This document shows positions 10,561 to 21,310 of a stretch of 35,672 nucleotides of DNA, piece by piece. This stretch comes from Phoronis australis (lineage: Eukaryota > Phoronida > Phoronidae). Below the pieces are notes generated by a model. That model made no database searches and was not told the origin of the DNA. It saw nothing but the letters and a program-made list of their open reading frames with translations. The first letter of the stretch is position 1. Each line of letters opens with the position of its first letter. The stretch is taken from positions 1,368 through 37,039 of the forward strand of contig NMRA01001098.1 in assembly GCA_002633005.1 (NCBI GenBank), given 5' to 3'. The position numbers and the translations under genes are program-made.

Positions 10561-11844
10561 ATGATGAGTGGCGGTGAGAAAAAAGCAACAGTTGGTCAGT
10601 TATTGGTGAGTTTTACCATTGGTCACCAAAGTGCCGTACTGTACGACTGTGTTATAACCGAGTTGCCTATCCTAGTCCAGAGACTACCTGAATATTGGGA
10701 CTTACCCGCTGTTTTGGGGTTTGGGTATACTTTAGTGACCGCGCTTGTGTCCGGAATCGTTTTAGCACTGGTGAAGTTAACGACTTCCATTGCCGTTCTC
10801 CACAGACACAGACCGGCGCTGCTATTAAGTTTGGGGTGTCTCAAGGTCATTCTTTTAATTTTAATGATGACTTTCTGGAACAGCACATCAACAGTTTACG
10901 GGAAAAAGTACAGCATCGCGTTTTACATAATCTGGATTTTGATGGTCTCTGTAATGACCTTAGACTTTTTATTTGGTCTGCCATACGTTGGCACGCTTCC
11001 TCAAAAGTGTGTACTTGCATTCTATGTCGGAAATGGTTGTAGTGGCACCATTTACGGATTCATCACCTTTTTGCAAGGTGCAGGTGAATTCGACTGCGTT
11101 AATAAAACGCAAAATGCAACAAAGTCTTCTACGAACTCCGAGACTAGCGAGAACTTTGACAGCACAAAAGACTGGAATGATAGCTTGGATCTCATACACG
11201 GGCAAGAAGAAGTGGTTTTTAGACCGCCGTTGTTTACCGTGGAAACCTACTTTGGCATCGTACTAGGCATCTCCTTATGCTGCTGCGCTTTACTTCTCGG
11301 TCACGTGGTTTCCCTTCGTCTACAACCGTCGAATGATGAAGTAGAAACCACAGAGCTCATAAACCAAGATGGTGCGGATGCAAGCAATGGCGAAGGAGGT
11401 GATAAACAGTTAGCAGAGACTGACAATCGTAAGGAGTTGAAATACCAGACCTGTGAAATAGCTAAACAAATGTCAGAGGAACAAAATGCAGCAATTACGA
11501 CTCCAGAAAGGAATCTCGTTAGCAACTGCAGAGTGAATGCGATTATAGTAACTGTGTATGCCTGTTTGTTAAAAGGACTTACTCACGGTGCCTCCCAACC
11601 GATGATGACGTATGCAGCATTGCCGTATGGTATCCCAACTTTCGATCTATGTCGGCGGCTTTCATCTGCCGTGGAACCTCTTGGAAGTATCCTGTGCGCC
11701 CTCTTCCTCACCAAGTCTATTCAGGCATTGTCTTTGATCTTTGTAACGTATGCGACACTCTGTCTATACATTTGTATAGTAGCCGTTATGAGCCCTACGC
11801 CTCCAATGGTTTCCACACAACCTGAAATTGGTAGTGGCTTAGTG
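10561..11844 (+). CDS. SLC52A: Riboflavin transporter, SLC52 family, main exon
   Basis: Encodes residues 1-428 of a multi-span membrane protein that imports riboflavin, the FMN/FAD precursor. The open frame extends upstream to 10504, but the first in-frame ATG is 10561, with A at -3. Predicted spans lie near residues 12-36, 49-70, 86-104, 117-140, 149-172, 227-252, 325-345, 368-385 and 388-410. Family signatures include ELPILVQRLPEYW (34-46), LPQKCVLAFYVGNG (146-159), LTHG (340-343) and LPYG (354-357). The 173-226 loop has N-glycosylation sequons at N181, N185 and N206; the 255-320 loop is long and hydrophilic. It ends at a donor, GTG|GTAAGT (11844/11845), phase 0, and joins the exon at 15378 to give about 501 residues, slightly longer than mammalian members (about 450-470). 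Confidence 0.95.
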
Positions 11845-12776
11845 GTAAGTATCCTGGCCGCGCACGTTCAGTAACGCTAGGACCTACGCTAGGATCTAAC
11901 CAAAGTCACGTGTTCTCATTCAAAATACACGGCAATATCTCTCGTTACTGAACGGGAGGCTGGTCTAAACGCACATGGCTTATATCTCAGCGGAATATAA
12001 CAAATCAGTTGATACTAATACAGTTTACACATAGCATACTTACCACTATTGCGCCATGCAGTCGTCTTCCTACGGACATAGATCATAGAAAACGGATTCG
12101 CAACTCCGATATTTTCGTATGGAATTACGAAATGAGGCCCCAGTTTTCCGTTAGTAAGCAGACGACTGGGTCTAAGGCCACGGTTCGGGCCACCCAAAAG
12201 TGACAAAATTGGCGTGTGTCGGGTTTGACAGCAAATTTGTGGACCAAACGTGAAGCTACTGCCAACATTAGCACTCAATAATTTCTTGGAGTTGTTTTGA
12301 GTAAATAAAGTCCAGAAATTAGTTCCCTGCTTTTATTTACAGATGTACCGGCTGTTTCAGAGCGCTTCCTTTTACAGTTGGGAATTTTTGGCACGAATTT
12401 AAGTACCCTTCAGACAAGAGGAAATTGACAAAAATCTGGTTGATAATGACATAGTTTAACCTAAATTTCTAGAATCTAGAGTGCATGATCAATTCGATTC
12501 TTCTCCTATCTTGCAATACGGCACTTGTGAATCTGTGATTTTAGGCACAAAAGGTCAAATCGCAATTTTTGGTCATATTTTTGTCATCTAATTGGATACA
12601 GTGGGTGTTACAGGGCAAAAAGAAGTGGCTCTGTAGAGTTTCTTCACCTTTGAAAAACCCCATCTAGTGAGCTTTCTGTGAGTTATGCATATTGATGTGT
12701 ATTGGGACAAGAGCTTGTATTGACCAAACCAGTGATAACGTCAAAACCAGCCACTCGAATTGTAGTCTTTGCCCCT

Positions 12777-13258
12777 AGCCTCTTTTCCAAGCCTCAAGGT
12801 GACGCTGGTCGGTTTAGTCATTTGAGGTTTGGTTGGTTATGGGAAATACGTTCTGCGCAATTATTGGCCGTTGCGTTGACGTCATTAAGACAAAGGCATA
12901 TTTTAATTATTTTCACAGGCGTTGTTGATGCCATTCATGAAGCAGAAGGCAATGTTTTCGTTATTGTGTGAAATAAATGTTGTTCTAGAACTAATTTTCA
13001 ATTGTTTTTTATTCATAATATCATAGAAATTAATCTGTTTTCGAATTAAAGTACACCATTTTGCAATAATTTAGACATATATTATTGCACTATACCGTTA
13101 GTTTTCATTTTTATATGATGCTGCAGAAATTTTTAAAATTGATATAACTTGATATTACTCGTGATTTTCCGTAAAACATGAGTCACCTTTCATTTTCCAT
13201 AACCTAGTCTCAAATGGCTAAACCGATCAGTGCGATCTTGAGGCTTGGGGACGAGGCT
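12777..13258. mobile_element. Intronic MITE with 12-bp flanking duplication, 482 bp
   Basis: The ends are imperfect inverted repeats of about 50 bp: AGCCTCTTTTCCAAGCCTCA on the left and AGCCTCGTCCCCAAGCCTCA as the complement of the right. Both continue into a shared GGTTTAGYCATTTGAG. The identical 12-mer GTCTTTGCCCCT lies outside each end (12765-12776 and 13259-13270). A duplication this long suggests a MULE-type element (usually 9-10 bp, sometimes longer), but the class is uncertain. The ORF at 12702-12971 crosses the left end and is not a gene. Confidence 0.75.
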
Positions 13259-13489
13259 GTCTTTGCCCCTTACTTACCGAAAGTAAAACTCTGACTCACT
13301 CCAGGCACTTCTAGTGAATAGTGACTTCTCGGCTAAAAGGTGTTGGTCGCGCCTTGCGTGCACGATCACAAATTTTGTCCATTGACAATATACAGATTTA
13401 GGTCATATGGCGATATAAAATGTTTATCAGTTTGGTTCATACTCTGAAGACAAAGACTTTTTATGCGCCCACATATTTATATGTGGATG

Positions 13490-14640
13490 CATTATGCCGT
13501 CATCTCCGTCCGGCGTCCGGTGTCCGGCGTCCGCTGCTCTATCTCCAAAACGCCTTGATGTATGGTCATGAAATTTTGCACATGTGTTCCTTCCGTGGAT
13601 GGGAGGCATGAGCGAACTTTCGGACGGATCCGACTACCCGTGTGCCCCCTAGTGGCAATTTTAGTTTTTTACGTTTACCTCTGTATCTTCAAAAGTCCTG
13701 AAGGGATTTTCATAAAATTTGGTATATAGGCACCTATTCGTGAGATGAAGTCATACTCCCGTTTTCGGATGGAGTCGACGTAGTTTGCGCCACCTGGTGG
13801 CCATTTTTACTGTTTTCGAGTCTGTTTTTTGCGTCCACCCCTCTTTCAACCAAACCACTAATGGATGATTGTGAAAATTGGCATGTATGTTCTTACTATA
13901 AAGTCGACAGCTGACGATGATTTTCTGACGACTTCGATTACTGTGGCGCCTCCTGGTGGCAGTTTTTTTTCGCCTATGGCTGTATCTCCTAAACCGTGTG
14001 CATGATCTTTACTAAATTTAGTAAGGGCATTTATATAATGTTAACGACAGAGGACGACGACTTTCGGACAGATGTGACAACTGGTGTGCCACCTTGTGGC
14101 AATTTTATTTTTTTACGTTTACCTCTGTATATTCAAAGGTCCTCAACGTATTTTCATAAAATTTGGCATACAGGCATCTGTTAATGAGATGACCGTCGCT
14201 ATCTCTCCGTTTTCAGATGGATTCGACCTAGTTTGCACCACCTGTTTTCGAATCTGTTTTTGGCGTCCAATCGTCTATCAACCAAACCGCTTTCAGGATA
14301 ATTGTGAAAATTGGCATGCATGTTTCTACTATGAAGTGGATGGCTGATTATGATTTTCCGAGGACCTATTAGTGAGATGACACTGTCCTCCCGTTTTCGG
14401 ATGGATTCAAGGTAGTTTGCACCACCTAGTGGCCATTTTACTGTTTTTGAGTCTGTTTTTTTTGCGTCCACCCCTCTATCAACCAAACCGCTCAAGGGAT
14501 GATTGTGAAAGTTGGAGCGTATGTTCTTACTATGAAGTGGACGGCTGATGATGATTTTCCGCCGATTTCGACTACTGTGGCGTCTCCTAGTGGCAGTTTT
14601 TTGCGCCTATGGCTGTATCTTTTAAACCGAAAAAATGTGA
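13490..14640. repeat. Degenerate tandem array with six CTCF-like motifs
   Basis: Phrases recur in order through this stretch: ACGTTTACCTCTGTAT at 13671 and 14114 (offset 443), GCGTCC-AYC at 13831, 14263 and 14464, and AATTGGCATGYATGTT. The sub-unit is about 145-160 bp and higher-order spacing about 430-443 bp. It opens with a short GTCCGGC/T microsatellite (13508-13533). Each sub-unit carries a TGNGCCNCCTNGTGGC-like core at 13640-13658, 13786-13803, 13944-13961, 14085-14102, 14418-14435 and 14578-14595; a seventh is truncated near 14236. ORFs across the array are by-products. Confidence 0.75.
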
Positions 14641-15377
14641 GGTATGTACATGTATGCTCAGACATGTCTGTTTCTATTATTTTTCAAGTGTTTTGTATCA
14701 TCCTCTGTGATTTTGAATCGTGGAATTACCAGATAGCTTGAAAGGTGCACTTGTATTCAAGCTAATTTGTTCTCACAGCTAAGCAGTGAACTTCCCTTTC
14801 AGTTTATACCGTTAATTAGGGGTTCAGCAATACCAGTTTACATCAAATGTCTGTTGTCATTTTTTCATGTCTACCTGTCTTTTTCTAGTACTTAGTAAGT
14901 ACTTAAGGTAGTAGGCATAGTCTATGCTAATTTTAACACATTGCTTTCCATATATGTCTGTCTACTGCTGCATTATTGACTGGTGTATTCTTTGTGTTAC
15001 TTCGAGACTATGAAGGAAAAGTTCCAAGTAGAAATTTGTTTCTGGCATTCTAATGCTGTGGTAGTCTCGTATGTTGGCAAATTTGTTTTTAATTCTATGT
15101 TTCTGTGGTGCTTTAAGCAACTTCTGCTGATGCATACGATGTGCTTGTATTATGAAGATCACTCACATTTTGCCCCCAGTCTATTGAGGAGACAGTAACC
15201 ATGCCTTTCGATTTTGCAAAGTACAACATACTACATATATGCTCTCTACTGGCTACTTCATGGTACCAATAAACAACCCTAGAAGGATACCGTATACGGT
15301 GCAATTGTGGGCGCATTTCAACGCTCTGCGTTGCTCTTGTTGGTCTTGCAATGGGTTACTTATTTCATATTTTTCAG

Positions 15378-15599
15378 GTTTCGTCGTACATTTTGTTGAC
15401 AATGATCAAGTGTTACTTACGGCCTGCTTTCGGAACCATCGCTGCTGAACTGGGACAAAACACGTTGAAATATTATAGCTTGGCGCAAGATATATCCGTT
15501 GTAGTACTAGCGATTCCATCATTTGTCTGCATCGGCGTGCTGAAGCTGTTGACCGATATTCCTCAATGTTCGCAGCAGAAATCACGAATAGATATTTGA
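15378..15599 (+). CDS. SLC52A: Riboflavin transporter, SLC52 family, terminal exon
   Basis: Follows an acceptor (TTTCATATTTTTCAG ending at 15377) in phase 0 and encodes the last 73 residues to a TGA at 15597-15599. Two hydrophobic stretches complete the expected spans, and the tail carries VLKLLTDIPQC like the copy at 4958-5155. It pairs with the main exon at 10561-11844. No AATAAA is present in the first kilobase after the stop (an ATTAAA lies near 15804, and AATAAA first appears at 16705), so the 3' end is uncertain. Confidence 0.93.
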   Translation, partial: VSSYILLTMIKCYLRPAFGTIAAELGQNTLKYYSLAQDISVVVLAIPSFVCIGVLKLLTDIPQCSQQKSRIDI

Positions 15600-16929
15600 A
15601 TTAACCCATCATTCTGTTGAAAGGCATGCACTGACAAGGAGCAGTGATGTGGTATTTTTGATTTAGAGATAGCTGACGTGTCTGCAGTGAATTCGGGTGG
15701 TTATAGTGCCAAGTAAGTGACGTCAGTTATTCTGGTAATCAGACTGCTGTTGTTGAGATTCAAAATAGAAAACGCCTGCTCCCTCTTCCTATTCCAGGTG
15801 AAATTAAATTCTTTGAAAACAGACACGTCATCTTTTGAGGTGAAGGTGTCTCTTCGTAGAAAACACGATCAGAATAGTTAAGGCATTAATCTCCTGGTTA
15901 AGCTGCCTACCCACTGGCTTTATTAAGCCATTTTTAAGAACCTTGCAAATATAAGAAACGAACCAGTCAAAATCCACACTTGTAATCTAAAGTAGAATTA
16001 CGACACAATTCCGATTGGTTTGTAGCACAAAACACGTAAAAATTCTTCCTTTAGATTATTTTTGATAAGCTTTTAAATTCACGTTCTTAACTGAACTGTT
16101 CATGAAATAGCAGAAAATCAAAATTTTGACGATTTATTAATGAAAGTGCTGCCTCGTTCTCACGACTGGAGAAATCTATCCTATACAGACAAGATCCGGC
16201 AAAATTCTGAAAAGGATAAAAGCTGCTCCTGGTTCCTCAAAGACTCATCAGTCTCACTCTATATAGATTACTATATGACGTTAACAGCATTTGCTCACTT
16301 ATTTTGAGTTCACGTGGAAATGGGAGAGAAATTTTTGACGATGTGGTGTAAATCGCTTTCTTGTTCACAATCTATGTTTTATTCGCGATATGATTCATTA
16401 AAAGTATAAGTTGAAAGCTCAGTAAACCTTTGGTAAGTCCAAGAAATTAACTTCTGACCTAGTCCGTTCATCGCTATAAACTTGTTCTCAACTTGACACG
16501 CAGGGAGTTTCGATAATTCAAATAATTGACAGTTCGTCATTACTGGAGGCCATAGTCGGCTCGTAAAACGACGCAAGTCAATATGAAAAGTCTAATCTCA
16601 AGCAACAACGAGGTTTCAATTATTTTCAAGTCCGAAAGTCAGATCTATTTTGACCAAGGACAAGTTGAGACTAATTTCAAAACAGTAATACAAGTGGCCT
16701 AATTAATAAAAATTGAAAGTCTCAGAAAGCGGTTTTGTAAAGGGCGAAGCGATACAGAGGGGTATTTGCAGAAGGACAACAAAAATGGCCGTAATCTGAC
16801 ATCACTACGTGCCAAAATCGACTGACAAGTTTAGAAACTTTGTCTGTGTAAGCTGTTAAAGTTTCATTTACTGTTTAGTAAAGACATGTCTTTTGGAAAG
16901 ACATTTCTTTAGTAAAATGAACGATACGA
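15600..16929. other. 3' flank, no recognisable gene
   Basis: Contains the presumed 3' UTR of the SLC52 gene. The minus-strand ORF at 16379-16576 could be a decayed 3' part of the neighbouring LINE, but I cannot support that from motifs. Confidence 0.35.
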
Positions 16930-18430
16930 ATAAAAAGTACAAATAAAAATAAATGTTAAAAACCAGAGAACTTGTAAAACTGGTCCAACAAATTCCTAGA
17001 ATAGTTGAGTGATTCGTTGGAGCCATCCAAACATTGAATTGTATAATGCACATACTGCAAATGTTTGAACTCCAATGAACCTATATTGATATCTTATACT
17101 TTAGTTTTAGCGAAATATTGTGGCCATAAATCGGCACAAATAACGAACAGGTGGAGAAAGAGGGTCCCCTTGACGGCAGGCGCGACCAATTTCAAAAAAA
17201 CTGTGACGAAACGTCATGTTGAATAGTACAAACTTTTACACCCTTGTTCAGCAAGCAATCCCAAATTATGAAATTTTTTGACAAAATTGAAAAAACTCAG
17301 TGTTTTATATAAATTTCCATGAAACAGTATCAAGTGTTTTTTCGAAGTCTACCGATACTAACACACCTGGGATACTATGTTCATCTGTGAAACGAAGTAG
17401 ATCATATATTGTTCTCGTATTTTCACCAATAAATCGTCCCTTTATAAATACCGATTGATTGTTGCTTATTAGTTTACTTATGATTGAATTAATACGTTGG
17501 GCGAGATACCCCGAAAGAATCTTGTAGCTCGTACTAAAAGGGAAATAGGGCGCCAATAGCCAAGATGTCCTATTGGTTTTTTCCCTTTAGGAATAATAGA
17601 AATTACATCTTGATGTTGGCTATCAGGTAAGCAGCCGAATTCGAAACTTCTTTCGAACGATCTCACCATGAGACAGAAATGAAAAACTCGGATGAGAAGC
17701 CACCAGGACCTGTTTTTGTTTTTGTTTTTCATATTATCGCAAAGTCTCCTTGACTGAAATTTCTTTCTCGAGCGCATCGTGTTCGTGCCCTGTGAACTTG
17801 GGAAACCTTGCTGATAATTCGTACCCTGTGAACTTGGGATACCTTGCTAATAATTCGTACACTGTGAACTTGGGATACCTTGCTAATAATTCGTACCCTG
17901 TGAACTTGGGATACCTTGCTAATAATTCGTACACTGTGAACTTGGGATACCTTGCTAATAATTCGTACACTGTGAACTTGGGATACCTTGCTAATAATTC
18001 GTACACTGTGAATTTGGGATCCTTGCTGATATTAGCGAACACAGCGCGGGATCGTATTACGCGGCCCCTCATAAGAACCTGTCGAAGATTTTCTAACTCC
18101 TTATCGGTCTATTTGAGGATTTCCTCAAATAACTCAGAGTGGCTGTTTTGCTTTAACTCCAATGGAAAACGTCTTTTGTTTTCTAAAACAGTCACTTGTT
18201 TGTTAAGTTGGGCCGATTTCTTTTACAAAAATAATTTGTTTCACATTTCATTATCATTACTAATACTTCAAAAAATAAAGCATCTTCAATGGAAGATTGT
18301 ATCTCATCATGAGGAATAGCCGATAAGTTATCCTTGTTATGAAAAATAATTGCGTATTCCTCGATAACGTTGATTATGGTTTTCTTTACCAAGTTAACAC
18401 AATCCCCATCAGATAAAAGAGAGTTATTAA
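16930..18430 (-). pseudogene. L1-like LINE ORF2 fragment: linker and reverse transcriptase
   Basis: Minus-strand reading in several frames recovers ordered L1-type ORF2 landmarks. From 18430 down these are FNNSLLSDG, the linker LRQVLMRGRVIRSRA (about 18050), GPGGFSSEFF-like and PDSQHQDVISIIPKGKKP (17570-17640), YKILSGYLAQRI (about 17520), FIKGRFIGENTRT (about 17430), VSVDFEKTLDTVSWKF (17310-17350), CRQGDPLSP (17161-17184) and LDGSNESL (about 17000). Frameshifts and stops separate them, and the YADD catalytic box is degraded (YVHY in that position). The copy is dead. It continues upstream at 20791-21310 after the inserted TTAA element. Confidence 0.88.
17785..18030. repeat. 36-bp minisatellite inside the LINE
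   Basis: Six full units and one partial start at 17791, 17827, 17863, 17899, 17935, 17971 and 18007 (unit core TGTGAACTTGGGATACCTTG). They differ at few positions. The period is a multiple of three, so both strands stay open and produce repetitive ORFs (12-residue unit PKFTVYELLARY on minus). There are no spacers, so it is not a CRISPR. It sits within LINE linker sequence just after the RSRA motif. Confidence 0.95.
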
Positions 18431-20790
18431 ATGAGAATGCCACCCGATTCAATTAGTCATTTTACTGCTTTAATCGGTGTATATCCACGTCACCTCGTAT
18501 ACCGTCGGTCTTACCTCGTCGAGAAGTGTCGCGTTAACCTGTGAGGAAGGTGAGAAACGACGCAGCGACGGCAGTGGTTCTTCTGCAGAGTGAGTGCTGC
18601 TATGGTGTGATGTATCGTTGTCGCTTATGCGAACTATGAAGCTGTCAGGAAAGCGGGTATATCGTTTTTTCGATTTCTTCGAAAGCCCATAATGCTTCGG
18701 AAGAGGCTCGCGGCAGTGAAGAATGAAAAGTACGCCGTTAATACCAAATATGAGGCCGTGAAACTTCTCCGCGTCTGTTAGTGGCCGGCATTTCCCCGAC
18801 GGTGATTTCACTGACTATCGAATGTCGGCTTATCAAACAGCTCATGCCAGCGCAGAAAAAGAGACTGAGGCTGAAGTCAGATGTTGTGCCTAGTGTGTTT
18901 GCGTTCGACAGGCAGGAGACAGAGAAACGCAGTTCGGTTGATGATTAGATTTTGATTATGGAGAATTATAGTTGGCCATGAAAACATAAACAATTACAAT
19001 TAATTCAAGGCGTGAGAACATAACGTTTTACAGAACCTGTTACTGCAAATTTGTTTTAAATTGCGGTTTCTGTATTTATTTTTATTTTGACATTTTTCGT
19101 GTTCTATTTTGTGACACGAATTTTGCAGTTCAATAGAGAAGTGATCATGTGACAGATTCTGAATTATCTGATTGGTCTAAGCCATTGTTTACAAATTCTG
19201 CCAGCCTAATTTCTGTGTCCTTCTAGATATTTCTTATGTCACATAGTTTCATCTACACCAGCGTGGCTTATGAACTATCAAGTCCTGTAATTACTGTTTG
19301 AAACTGAAAAGTTTTGCCAACTTAGTCTTGTGATTGATGTATTCTATAGTTTAAAGTAGGTTATTTATGACTTTCATTCTTCCATGCTAACAGTTGGGGC
19401 ATGAGCCACATATTTTCGTCTTGACTTTTTCCATTAGCGTTGGAATTCATATTTTTTGTTAGAATTAAATGTGTATGCATTTCAGGCTTTCCAGAGTCTA
19501 TGGATCGATTTTCAAATTCTTTTCGTAATTTTGTATCGTAAATATAAGAATTGAAAATAATTCTATAGCTCTCCCTGCAGCAAACCAAGAATCAGCTCCT
19601 GCCACTCACACTGCCAATTTTGCATCATTATCTTTGTTATTTTAATTTTAAAAAATATATCTTTTGTTGCATCTAATTGCCTTCATTGTTGTTGCTGAAA
19701 TAGATGTCAGGTACTGCTTAAAATAACTGCGTTTTGCCAACACGATACAGTTACAGGGCATCTTGTGATAATAATGTTTACTTTCGATCTGTTGAGGTAT
19801 GGTTTAGATTGAAATGTGTATTTAGGTCAGTAAAATTTTCCTCTTTTTTGTCATGGCTCATTACAAGACCCGTCAGATAGACCGGGCACCGAAGCAGTAC
19901 GTGTGAGCGCATGATAACTCAGTGTTTGCTGACAGAAAGCTGTCAGATACAATAACTGATTTTATATCCTATGGTCAGATGTTAGGGGAATCTTTATTTA
20001 GGTACATATATTCATATACGTTATTCGAATCATTGTTGCTGTACAACTTTTACCATGACGGTTCTGTAGAAGGCCGGTAACCTGACTTCGCGGCCGGCCC
20101 CCGACGAGCTAGTAAGTAGATTTGCAGTTTCGCTGCTAATTCACCAAAACATTCGCGTTCACATTATTTCATTAGCTCACTAGTGTAGTCGTGTAGTCTT
20201 TTCGTGACGAGAACTTTTAGTTTCCAACTTTGGCTGGTTTATGTTCGTGATGTCTTCAGTCCGACGGCGATGGGCCTGATCGGGTTTCGAGGCACTGGCG
20301 GGGATAGCAGGCGTTTTGTGAGTTTCGAACTGAAAAAATCACAAGTCTAAATTTACAACACATAACTATGTTCTCCTGTCAGTCTTTCACGGACGAATAA
20401 TTGGAATTTATCATCGAACCCCAAACTCCCGCGACCGACCTTGGAAAATTGGCCTACTGAAATCTGTTGGCTACGGTAGTTCAAATACCTAAAAATCCGT
20501 AACGGCGAAATAAAACAACACGGTTGTTCAATAACGCGATGTATTTGTATGGGTTTCACATCGAGTTTTGATGATCTGTTGGTATAAAACAACGAACTCA
20601 AGCGAAAAGCTGACACCAGTAAGCGTGTTGTGAACTGCTGAACAGACTGCGTTCGAACCTCAGACGTCATTGGTTAATTTCAACACCGCCGTCAGGTGTC
20701 AGGTAACACAGCTGTACTTGCTGTTATCGTGTGGAACTACTCGGTCTAAACTGATACAAAATAGGTTGTTTTTTTGGGTGGCATTCTCCT
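18431..20790. mobile_element. TTAA-flanked non-autonomous DNA transposon, 2,360 bp (copy 1)
   Basis: The left end ATGAGAATGCCACCC and the complement of the right end, AGGAGAATGCCACCC, match at 14 of 15 bases. TTAA lies directly outside each end (18427-18430 and 20791-20794). It interrupts the LINE exactly between the codons for RGRGLWL and FNNSLL. TTAA target sites occur for piggyBac and Kolobok; AGG-type ends fit Kolobok better than piggyBac, whose ends usually start CC. Much of the internal sequence is shared with copy 2 (18446-18790 with 22170-22510; 19880-20440 with 22915-23470). No transposase was recognised. Confidence 0.88.
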
Positions 20791-21310
20791 TTAAATAGCC
20801 ACAAGCCCCGGCCTCTAATGACTGAAATTTGCTACTCGGAAACTGAAGCTTACAGTTAGATGATCAGTACTATAACCTGAGTAAATGTCGGATGACTCCA
20901 ACAAACAACACATTTCTTCTGATGCATGAACAAGGACGAAACCGAGTCTAGCTTTCTTCACCCCGTCGGAAGTCTTTCATGTAAACTTCTTTGCAAGGTG
21001 ATGAAGACGCCAAGGATCTACTAAATTGAATCTAGAAGACAGGTTAATCGTTTCGTCTCTGGCTTGTGGGTTGTTGAGGCGCTCGTAACATAAACAATCA
21101 ATGTCAAAGTTCAGAACCAAGTTTCAATCCCCGCATAATATGGCATGATCCGTATATCTTTCTCTGAAAGAATGTCACCAATTGTTTTGTAAAAACTTGT
21201 GATGTCACGATTTGGCCCATATATGTTAATCAAGGATATTCGTATTTTCTTCTCAGTAGTGAAGCTCGCCAATAGAAAATTACCATCGGCATCGTAGGTG
21301 GCTGAGTTTT
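20791..21310 (-). pseudogene. L1-like LINE ORF2 fragment: endonuclease C-terminal part
   Basis: Upstream half of the LINE split by the TTAA element. Minus-strand frames give DADGNFLLASF, INIYGPNRDITSFYKTI (about 21190-21240), NNPQARDETINLSSRFN, VDPWR, KKFT, WKTSDGVKKARLGFVLV and finally RGRGLWL, which abuts the TTAA at 20791. These match the order of an APE-type L1 endonuclease. Frameshifts and a stop show that it is inactive. Recognisable homology ends near 21310, where the copy is truncated or rearranged. Confidence 0.82.

Larger units (their letters stand above)
11845..15377 (+). other. Phase-0 intron of the complete SLC52 gene
   Basis: Starts GTAAGT at 11845 and ends TTTTTCAG at 15377. 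Joining the flanking exons keeps the frame and recovers the expected last membrane spans without an internal gap, so no further coding exon is needed. It contains a 482-bp MITE (12777-13258) and a degenerate tandem array (about 13490-14640). The rest (11875-12764 and 14640-15377) shows nothing recognisable. Confidence 0.85.

Noticed and set aside
12702-12971. 89-codon plus-strand ORF in the SLC52 intron
   Set aside because: It runs across the end of a MITE and has no recognisable domain.
13996-14741. Several overlapping ORFs of 60-98 codons
   Set aside because: They fall within the degenerate tandem array, occur on both strands and resemble each other because the DNA repeats.
17791-18030. 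Regular 36-bp repeats that could suggest a CRISPR array
   Set aside because: The units are contiguous with no spacers, no cas genes are present and the context is a eukaryotic LINE. It is a minisatellite.
17750-18319. 189-codon plus-strand ORF
   Set aside because: Its length comes from the frame-preserving 36-bp minisatellite; the sequence on the opposite strand is LINE.
18470-18811. Minus-strand ORF shared in frame with 22219-22473, possibly a conserved transposon protein
   Set aside because: An ungapped codon comparison of the two copies gave about 25 replacement and 11 silent changes, close to the neutral expectation, and copy 2 is shorter. Shared ancestry of the repeats explains the similarity.
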